Shown here: positions 59,241-64,000 of the stretch, one piece after another
Layout: every line of letters starts with the position of its first letter
Position numbering within the stretch: the stretch's first letter is position 1
Source of the DNA: Bacillus sp. NTK071
GTDB lineage: Bacteria; Bacillota; Bacilli; Bacillales; Guptibacillaceae
NCBI RefSeq assembly: GCF_017303315.1
Contig: NZ_JAFKOI010000004.1
Location: forward strand, 169,557-233,556
DNA: 64,000 nucleotides
Direction: 5' to 3'
Program-made: the position numbers and the translations under genes
The notes under the pieces: generated by a model
What the model saw: the letters and a program-made list of their open reading frames with translations, nothing else
The model's database searches: none
Told to the model about the DNA's origin: nothing

Positions 59241-59796
59241 TGAGGTTCGCCTCCTTCTGATCTAGCATGTTTTTTTTCAACAAATTGCGAGCTCTAGATA
59301 ACCTCGTCTTAACGGTGTTCAGATTTAAGTCTAAAGCCTGACTAACCTCTGTAACGGTTTGCTCATGAAAGTAGTGCAGCACAATGACTTCGCGATACTT
59401 TCTGGAGAGGTCATAAACATAGTCAAGTACCTCTCGATTTCCTTCACGCTCTATGTAAAGTTGCTCAGAACTTTGAGATCTTAAGAAATTATCAAAAAAA
59501 CCAGTTGGATTTTTTAAGAGTTGAAAACTCTTTTTGCGCAAATGATCCTTCGCTGTATTTACAGTGATTCTGTAAAGCCAGGTTTGTACGGACGCCTCTC
59601 CTCGAAATCTCTTGAGGTTCTTATAGCATTTTAAAAAGACTTCTTGAGCTATATCTTCTGCTGATCCTTTATCTTGCACGTAAGAGTATGCAAGTAAATA
59701 GATTTTTTTGGAGTGCTCATCAACCAACTCAGCTATTTGAACTTCTAGTTTCTCTTCACCCACTTCACCCGTTAAAGACGGGTCGTTCTTTTTCAT
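59233..59796 (-). CDS. ECF sigma-70 factor (cassette 1)
   Basis: A 187-residue ECF-type sigma factor. Region 2 is YLLAYSYVQDKGSAEDIAQEVFLKCYKNL then TWLYRITVNTAKDHLRKK. Region 4 is YREVIVLHYFHEQTVTEVSQALDLNLNTVKTRLSRARNLLKK. The ATG at 59796 has AAGGGG eight bases upstream. It overlaps the following membrane-protein gene by 8 bases, so the two are probably translated together. An ECF-type promoter lies 34 bases before the start. Confidence 0.92.
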   Translation of the reverse strand: MKKNDPSLTGEVGEEKLEVQIAELVDEHSKKIYLLAYSYVQDKGSAEDIAQEVFLKCYKNLKRFRGEASVQTWLYRITVNTAKDHLRKKSFQLLKNPTGFFDNFLRSQSSEQLYIEREGNREVLDYVYDLSRKYREVIVLHYFHEQTVTEVSQALDLNLNTVKTRLSRARNLLKKNMLDQKEANLNG

Positions 59797-59829
59797 CTTC
59801 AAAACCCCTTCCGATCCTCTTGCCACCTT

Positions 59830-59858
59830 TAGACTCTTATAGAAGTTAAATGGTTTCA
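59830..59858 (-). promoter_or_regulatory. ECF-type promoter of cassette 1
   Basis: On the minus strand TGAAAC is followed by 17 bases and AGTCTA. It is nearly identical in layout to that of cassette 3 and close to the known ECF pattern TGAAAC-N16-CGTCTA. Confidence 0.7.
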
Positions 59859-59903
59859 TATATCTAATAGACCTCAACTATTTTTCTTTTAATACAAACG
59901 AAA

Positions 59904-59927
59904 AGGACCTCCTTCCAAGGAAGTCCT
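59904..59927 (-). terminator. Rho-independent terminator of sigma cassette 2
   Basis: AGGACCTCCTT pairs with AAGGAAGTCCT, followed by TTTTCG on the minus strand, between the cassette 2 stop and the cassette 1 promoter. Confidence 0.75.
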
Positions 59928-59984
59928 GCTAACGTTAAACTCAAAGATTGATTGTTCAAAATGAATAATGTTAATAGCTTAATT

Positions 59985-61034
59985 TTAACTTGATATCTCA
60001 ATAAAATCTTTTCCGTTTTTCAACAATAGGTGAATCGTATACTCGTCATTTTTTATATACTCTCTTGTTTCAGGTAAAGACAAGTATTCTTTTATCGACA
60101 ATTCAATTTCTTGGATTATTTCTTTAGAAGGAGGTTCATTATAATCAGTTTTGATTGATACATAGGAATGTCCATCCTTCACTTTGTAAGATAACCCTGT
60201 CAGTTGATAAGTTGATTTTCCTACCATTCCATCATAGATATCAGATGAAATAAATGCCCAACGATTATCTTGTTTTCGATGTTGAAGATTAAACTTATTC
60301 ACTTCAATGTCTTTTACATCTAACTCTTGTGATTCTATTTTTTTCTCGATCTCATTAATGATTTTATTAGACTCTTGAATATGGTCTGGCATCTCAAGTG
60401 TAATAATATTTGAAAACCAGGATTTCTTAAGACCAACCAATTCATTATCTGCTTCTTCAGCGTATCCATACGATGCAAAAACTTCTTTCACGATCTTTCT
60501 TACTTCGTCATAAAGAATGTCTGTTTCATCCTCTTGATCATTAGAATATGTTTTATTTGTTTCTGAAATCTTTAGAACATATTTGTCGTATCCACTTTCA
60601 CTTAAATAATTTTCAATCTTAGGTTCCAGATCTTCCGTTGCTTGTTTCAAGGTAGAATTCTTTAAATTGAGTGAGATTTCTATTGTATAAGGAGATGGTG
60701 TTAGGTTTAAAGAATTAATGGCATACCCTTCACTTTCAACTAATTCGTAGAGACGAGACGAAAGCTGTGTATCTTGCTCTCCTGAAAAACTTGGAGCGAT
60801 CGAGATCGGTAATATTTTCTCCATAACACTTGCCATTGTAGTAGAGTAAAAAGGCGAAGATAGTAAAAATAGAATGCTGATGGCTATGAAAATCCAGCCC
60901 ATTTGTCTTTTCGGTTTACGTTTATTATTTTTATGTACTGCTTGTAAAATGTTACTTCTAAGTTGAAACTTAGACGCCTCTTTTATTTTTAGATGCTTTT
61001 CAAACTCCTTAAACTGATTATCTGAAAATTTCAT
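59985..61034 (-). CDS. Membrane protein, probable anti-sigma factor (cassette 2)
   Basis: A 349-residue paralogue of the other two membrane proteins: cytoplasmic arm (1-45), membrane segment (46-60), FYSTTMASVMEKILPI, then an outer domain of two blocks. The ATG at 61034 lies inside the end of the sigma gene (17-bp overlap). It is more diverged from the other two than they are from each other, chiefly in the outer domain. Anti-sigma role is inferred from position and topology. Confidence 0.7.
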   Translation of the reverse strand: MKFSDNQFKEFEKHLKIKEASKFQLRSNILQAVHKNNKRKPKRQMGWIFIAISILFLLSSPFYSTTMASVMEKILPISIAPSFSGEQDTQLSSRLYELVESEGYAINSLNLTPSPYTIEISLNLKNSTLKQATEDLEPKIENYLSESGYDKYVLKISETNKTYSNDQEDETDILYDEVRKIVKEVFASYGYAEEADNELVGLKKSWFSNIITLEMPDHIQESNKIINEIEKKIESQELDVKDIEVNKFNLQHRKQDNRWAFISSDIYDGMVGKSTYQLTGLSYKVKDGHSYVSIKTDYNEPPSKEIIQEIELSIKEYLSLPETREYIKNDEYTIHLLLKNGKDFIEISS

Positions 61035-61533
61035 TCGTAACACCCCATTTCATTAATTCATTTTTCAGTTCAGCTAAAGCTCTTTTCAAAGTCATTTTCA
61101 CTTTACTTTCTGAACACTTTAAAACAATGGCTGTCTCTGCTGTTGAAAGCTCTTTTAACTTTCGTAAAATGATGACATGCCTATAGGTAGGCTTTAATTG
61201 CTGAATCGCTTTATATAATTGCTCAGTCTGCCAATTTAAAGCTACAATTTGTTCAGGTATAGGATGGTAATCTTTCTCTTCCGACGTTAAATTCAAATAA
61301 TGTTGTAATGGGTGTTTTTTTCGAAAATAATCTCTGGTCAAATTGCGTGCAATGGAAAACAGCCATGTTTTTACAGACGATTTATGTTCAAACTTATGTT
61401 GATTTCTATAAGCTTTGATAAAGGTTTCTTGTGTTAAATCCTCAGCTCGTTGATAATCTTTAACAATCAAAAGTATGTAGGTTAAAATCGATTCACCGTA
61501 CATATCAAACCATTCAGCTACTTCATCCTCCAA
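61018..61533 (-). CDS. ECF sigma-70 factor (cassette 2)
   Basis: A 171-residue ECF sigma factor. Region 2: ILTYILLIVKDYQRAEDLTQETFIKAYRNQ and TWLFSIARNLTRDYFRKKH. Region 4: TYRHVIILRKLKELSTAETAIVLKCSESKVKMTLKRALAELK. The TTG at 61533 (AAGGAGG seven bases upstream) is the most likely start; an in-frame ATG at 61554 overlaps that site. Its region 4 differs clearly from those of cassettes 1 and 3, so it may read different promoters. Confidence 0.9.
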   Translation of the reverse strand: MEDEVAEWFDMYGESILTYILLIVKDYQRAEDLTQETFIKAYRNQHKFEHKSSVKTWLFSIARNLTRDYFRKKHPLQHYLNLTSEEKDYHPIPEQIVALNWQTEQLYKAIQQLKPTYRHVIILRKLKELSTAETAIVLKCSESKVKMTLKRALAELKNELMKWGVTNEIFR

Positions 61534-61564
61534 AATTTTTCCTCCTTTGCGCAATCTACTTACT

Positions 61565-61592
61565 TAGACGCAAATGAAATAAAATGGTCACA
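61565..61592 (-). promoter_or_regulatory. ECF-type promoter of cassette 2
   Basis: On the minus strand TGTGAC, 16 bases, then CGTCTA. The -10 part fits the classical ECF pattern exactly, while the -35 part differs at two bases from TGAAAC. It lies 32 bases before the TTG start. Confidence 0.62.
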
Positions 61593-61730
61593 ATTAAAAA
61601 ATACACAAAAGAATAATACCAATTAAAAAAGCATTGATCCACAACAGAATCAACGCTTAAATCCCCATTAATTTTATACTTACTTGTAATCGCTCCGATT
61701 TTCTGCAATATGAAATAGTCAAACAAATGA

Positions 61731-61913
61731 TTATTTCTTACCTCTAGTATCTTTTGAAGTGCCTGTAAAAGGGTTTGTCTCATAAGTTAAATCTTTTTCA
61801 GCTTCCTTTTCTTCCTTTGAAATTCTCTTTCCTAACGAGGCGTAATACCAAATGAACGCCCCTAAACTGAATATACCACCTATACTAGATACCCAAAATA
61901 CAGCATCATCCAT
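61731..61913 (-). CDS. Small membrane protein between sigma cassettes
   Basis: A 60-residue protein with one membrane segment (FWVSSIGGIFSLGAFIWYYA) and a charged tail (RISKEEKEAEKDLTYETNP). GGGAGGTGAG precedes the ATG. It lies between the end of cassette 3 and the promoter of cassette 2, so it could be a target or part of the system, but no family is recognised. Confidence 0.6.
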   Translation of the reverse strand: MDDAVFWVSSIGGIFSLGAFIWYYASLGKRISKEEKEAEKDLTYETNPFTGTSKDTRGKK

Positions 61914-61991
61914 ACGCTCACCTCCCATTTAAAACTAACAAATTGCAGCTGCCCTAAACCTACATAGAGCGCTCACTTTTGTTCCGCAAAT

Positions 61992-62020
61992 GCTCCGAGA
62001 TACTTGAAGATCGATCGGTC
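61992..62020 (+). repeat. GCTCCGAG repeat, copy 3 (diverged)
   Basis: GCTCCGAGATACTTGAAGATCGAT shares the first part of the repeat family and its CGCAAA flank with the copy at 63902. Confidence 0.5.
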
Positions 62021-62037
62021 ATGAAATTAAACTACAT

Positions 62038-63111
62038 TTAATTTATTTTTTTACCGTCTTTGCTTTTAACAACAATCTGATATTCATCTCCATTTACAAC
62101 TTTCTTTATCTCTTTTGAGTTAATAAATGTGTTCATCTCATCTTCAATCTCATTTGCCAGCATTGAAGCATTAGGATTAGACTTATCGATTGAAGTGTCA
62201 ACTGATAAAGTATAAGGATCTGAATAGAATGTAAAACCAACTAATTCAACTTTAAGCTCTCTTTTTCCAATTAATCCTTCTGTTAGAGTGTCGATAACAG
62301 GACTCCATCGTACTTGTGCTTCTTCTCTTATAGGATCAAATGTATAAACTTTTATTTTGAATTCACCTGATTCTTTTTCTTCTGCAACTTTCCTTACAAA
62401 ATTCTTAATCTCTTCTATTCTTGTTTCTGAGACAGGTATTTCAAGTGATATAAACCTCTCTTTGTCATTAATTCGAACATCAGCTGATTGAACCTGATAG
62501 TTTTGCTCTTTTAGTTCACTCATGATTTTCTCGCTAAGAGCAAGACTTCTCTTCTCATAATCATCGTACTTCTTTTGCATTTCTTCTGTAATGCCATCGT
62601 CGTATCGCTCTTTTTCTTCTTTAGGATTGGTCACTTCAACAGTGTATGCTCCAAGACCATTCGCATCTAAAATGCTATTACTTTTTTCTATAATATCTTT
62701 TTGGTTTTTTTGATAATATTCGTTAGTACCTTCTATTCCTACGTAAATGGTTTTTTCCCTAAAATTAATATTTGTTCCCTGACTAACTTTAAAGTTGTCT
62801 TCTTTTAGTTCATGGATCAGGAGATCGCCGATGGAATCGACACCGATGGAATCTTCCTTCTCCATCAATTCATTTAGAAACGGTATTTTAGAAACAACAG
62901 AAGCCATTGATGGTGAAACGAATGATAAACTGACAACTAAACCAAATAACAAGACTGCAGCACAGGATATATAGATAAGTTTATAATTGATATAGGGTGG
63001 ATTATCACGTTCCCTAATCCTTTCTTTCACTCTTTCTCTAATTCTGTTTTCTCTTTCTAAAGAAAATTGCTCGTCTAATTCGATTTTCCCTTTTTGAACT
63101 TCACGTTTCAT
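62038..63111 (-). CDS. Membrane protein, probable anti-sigma factor (cassette 3)
   Basis: A 357-residue paralogue with a strongly Arg/Glu-rich cytoplasmic arm (RENRIRERVKERIRERD), membrane segment (43-63) and VSPSMASVVSKIPFLNELME, then two outer-domain blocks. The ATG at 63111 lies in the end of the sigma gene (11-bp overlap), with GGAGG five bases upstream. The cytoplasmic arm is the part expected to hold the sigma factor. Position and topology give the call; the ligand for the outer domain is unknown. Confidence 0.72.
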   Translation of the reverse strand: MKREVQKGKIELDEQFSLERENRIRERVKERIRERDNPPYINYKLIYISCAAVLLFGLVVSLSFVSPSMASVVSKIPFLNELMEKEDSIGVDSIGDLLIHELKEDNFKVSQGTNINFREKTIYVGIEGTNEYYQKNQKDIIEKSNSILDANGLGAYTVEVTNPKEEKERYDDGITEEMQKKYDDYEKRSLALSEKIMSELKEQNYQVQSADVRINDKERFISLEIPVSETRIEEIKNFVRKVAEEKESGEFKIKVYTFDPIREEAQVRWSPVIDTLTEGLIGKRELKVELVGFTFYSDPYTLSVDTSIDKSNPNASMLANEIEDEMNTFINSKEIKKVVNGDEYQIVVKSKDGKKIN

Positions 63112-63670
63112 AGTTGCCTCCTTCCAAACCACTAATTTTTTCTTTTAAAAGAAGTCTCCCCCGAGATAATCTCGTTTTAACTGTATTCCTATTCAGTTTT
63201 AAAGCCAGCGCTATTTCTTCTGTATTGAAATCTTGAAAATAAAAAAGGATAATAACTTCTCGATATTTTGGCTGAAGAGACAGAACGATGTCCATCACAC
63301 TTTGTCTATTCTCTTTCTCAAGAAACTCATCTTCTGAACTTTTCCTTTTAACAAGCACCTCCATAAGATGAGAGGGGGAATGAAATAAATTATATTTTCG
63401 TTTTCTCAAAAAATCTTTTGAAGTATTTACTGTGATACGAGAAATCCAAGTTTTTATTGATGATTCTTTTCTAAATTTATGTAGGTTTTTGTAACACTTA
63501 TAAAAAACTTCTTGGGCTATATCCTCGGCTAAAGAATGATCTTTCACATATGAAAAAGCTAAAATAAACACTTGCTTTGAGTGTTCTTTGATCAACAAAT
63601 CAATCTCCGTTTCACTAGCTATTTCATCGCCAAATCCTTCCCTATCAAATAATGAATCTCTATTTTTCAC
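63101..63670 (-). CDS. ECF sigma-70 factor (cassette 3)
   Basis: A 189-residue ECF sigma factor. Region 2: FILAFSYVKDHSLAEDIAQEVFYKCYKNLHKF and TWISRITVNTSKDFLRKRK. Region 4: YREVIILFYFQDFNTEEIALALKLNRNTVKTRLSRGRLLLK. It is close to cassette 1 (both have SLAEDIAQEVF/SAEDIAQEVF and TRLSR) and more distant from cassette 2. The start is a GTG at 63670 after AAAGGAGG. It is followed, with overlap, by its membrane partner. Confidence 0.92.
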   Translation of the reverse strand: MKNRDSLFDREGFGDEIASETEIDLLIKEHSKQVFILAFSYVKDHSLAEDIAQEVFYKCYKNLHKFRKESSIKTWISRITVNTSKDFLRKRKYNLFHSPSHLMEVLVKRKSSEDEFLEKENRQSVMDIVLSLQPKYREVIILFYFQDFNTEEIALALKLNRNTVKTRLSRGRLLLKEKISGLEGGNYET

Positions 63671-63706
63671 TTTTCAACCTCCTTTCAACCTTCATCCTGC
63701 ACCTTA

Positions 63707-63735
63707 TAGACTATACATTTATCAAAGCAGTTTCA
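63707..63735 (-). promoter_or_regulatory. ECF-type promoter of cassette 3
   Basis: On the minus strand TGAAAC, 17 bases, then AGTCTA, the same as cassette 1. It lies 37 bases before the GTG start, so the sigma factor may drive its own operon. Confidence 0.72.
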
Positions 63736-63805
63736 TTTTCTTAAATATTTTTAATAAAGTAATATGACTTTAATTCAAGAACTAATTTACAAACCTCACA
63801 CAAAA

Positions 63806-63833
63806 AAGCTCGGAGTTCAATAACTCTGAGCTT
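63806..63833 (-). terminator. Rho-independent terminator
   Basis: AAGCTCGGAGTT pairs with AACTCTGAGCTT, followed by TTTTTT on the minus strand. It may end a gene beyond the window edge. The remaining 63834-64000 bases show no gene except a repeat. Confidence 0.7.
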
Positions 63834-63901
63834 AGCTGAAAATTGCTTGAGCTTATTTAATTTAGTTGCCTACTTAAAGGGCAAATTTTTATTACGCAAT
63901 T

Positions 63902-63934
63902 GCTCCGAGTTTATGTAAGACTTGAATTCGAGAT
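63902..63934 (+). repeat. GCTCCGAG...GAATTCGAGATA repeat, copy 4
   Basis: GCTCCGAGTTTATGTAAGACTTGAATTCGAGATA matches the copy at 56889 over most of its length, with the same GACTTGAATTCGAGATA core. Confidence 0.6.
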
Positions 63935-64000
63935 AATTGAAGGAGGTTGAATAAATCTGAACGATCCAATATTCAAGCCACCCCAGCCTTATTAAAGTGG

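Noticed and set aside
61556..61783. A 75-codon minus-strand open frame between the cassettes
   Set aside because: It covers the cassette 2 promoter, overlaps the small membrane protein gene and has no ribosome site.

Overview
This window is chromosomal DNA of a low-GC, Gram-positive, endospore-forming member of the Bacillaceae. The evidence is strong AGGAGG-type ribosome binding sites, frequent TTG and GTG starts, Spo0E-like and IDEAL-domain proteins, an RsbR-type stressosome protein, many lipoproteins and secreted enzymes, and Bacillus-type controls (PhoP boxes, a GlnR/TnrA box, T-box, purine and manganese riboswitches). Acidic secreted proteins suggest a halotolerant or alkaliphilic relative, but the genus cannot be fixed from the sequence. 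No rRNA, tRNA, CRISPR array or prophage was seen.

Positions 1-13600 hold small membrane proteins, a secreted glycerophosphodiester phosphodiesterase, two paralogous lipoproteins flanking an amino-acid permease, glutamate dehydrogenase, a Gfo/Idh/MocA oxidoreductase, an acetamidase/formamidase, a PhoP-type alkaline phosphatase and a secreted metzincin-type protease. Positions 13900-32900 hold two LysR regulators, a class D beta-lactamase, a GltS-type transporter, a divergent second PRPP synthetase, glutamine synthetase behind a GlnR/TnrA box, a purine-riboswitch-controlled NCS2 permease, a manganese-riboswitch-controlled cation antiporter, a protein with only sigma region 2, and an RsbR paralogue. 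Positions 33000-54700 hold a secreted choice-of-anchor I protein behind a second Pho-box-like array, an exported MTA/SAH-nucleosidase-like lipoprotein, a sporulation-type histidine kinase, an LtaS-like enzyme, a secreted lipase, two MFS transporters (one behind a T-box leader) and a subtilisin. Phosphate scavenging (phosphatase, phosphodiesterase, choice-of-anchor I protein) and nitrogen or amino-acid use (GlnA, glutamate dehydrogenase, amidase, permeases, proteases) are recurring themes.

The right arm (55000-64000) is an accessory region. A complete IS3-family element with a 3-bp target duplication splits an acetyltransferase gene. It is followed by a nucleotidyltransferase-domain gene and three tandem cassettes, each made of an ECF sigma factor overlapping the gene of a single-pass membrane protein with a large outer domain (probable anti-sigma). 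Each cassette has its own ECF-type promoter at nearly the same distance from the sigma start. This triplicated sigma/anti-sigma array is the most interesting system here.

Several dispersed repeat families are present. A GTGCCTGKCACC element sits next to stop codons in the left third, a GCTCCGAG...GAATTCGAGATA element lies between genes of the right arm, and there are remnants of a further repeat. A RibD-C reductase gene carries a single-base frameshift, and one probable decayed gene lies near 39.4 kb. All functions are inferred from motifs read by eye; no database search was run.
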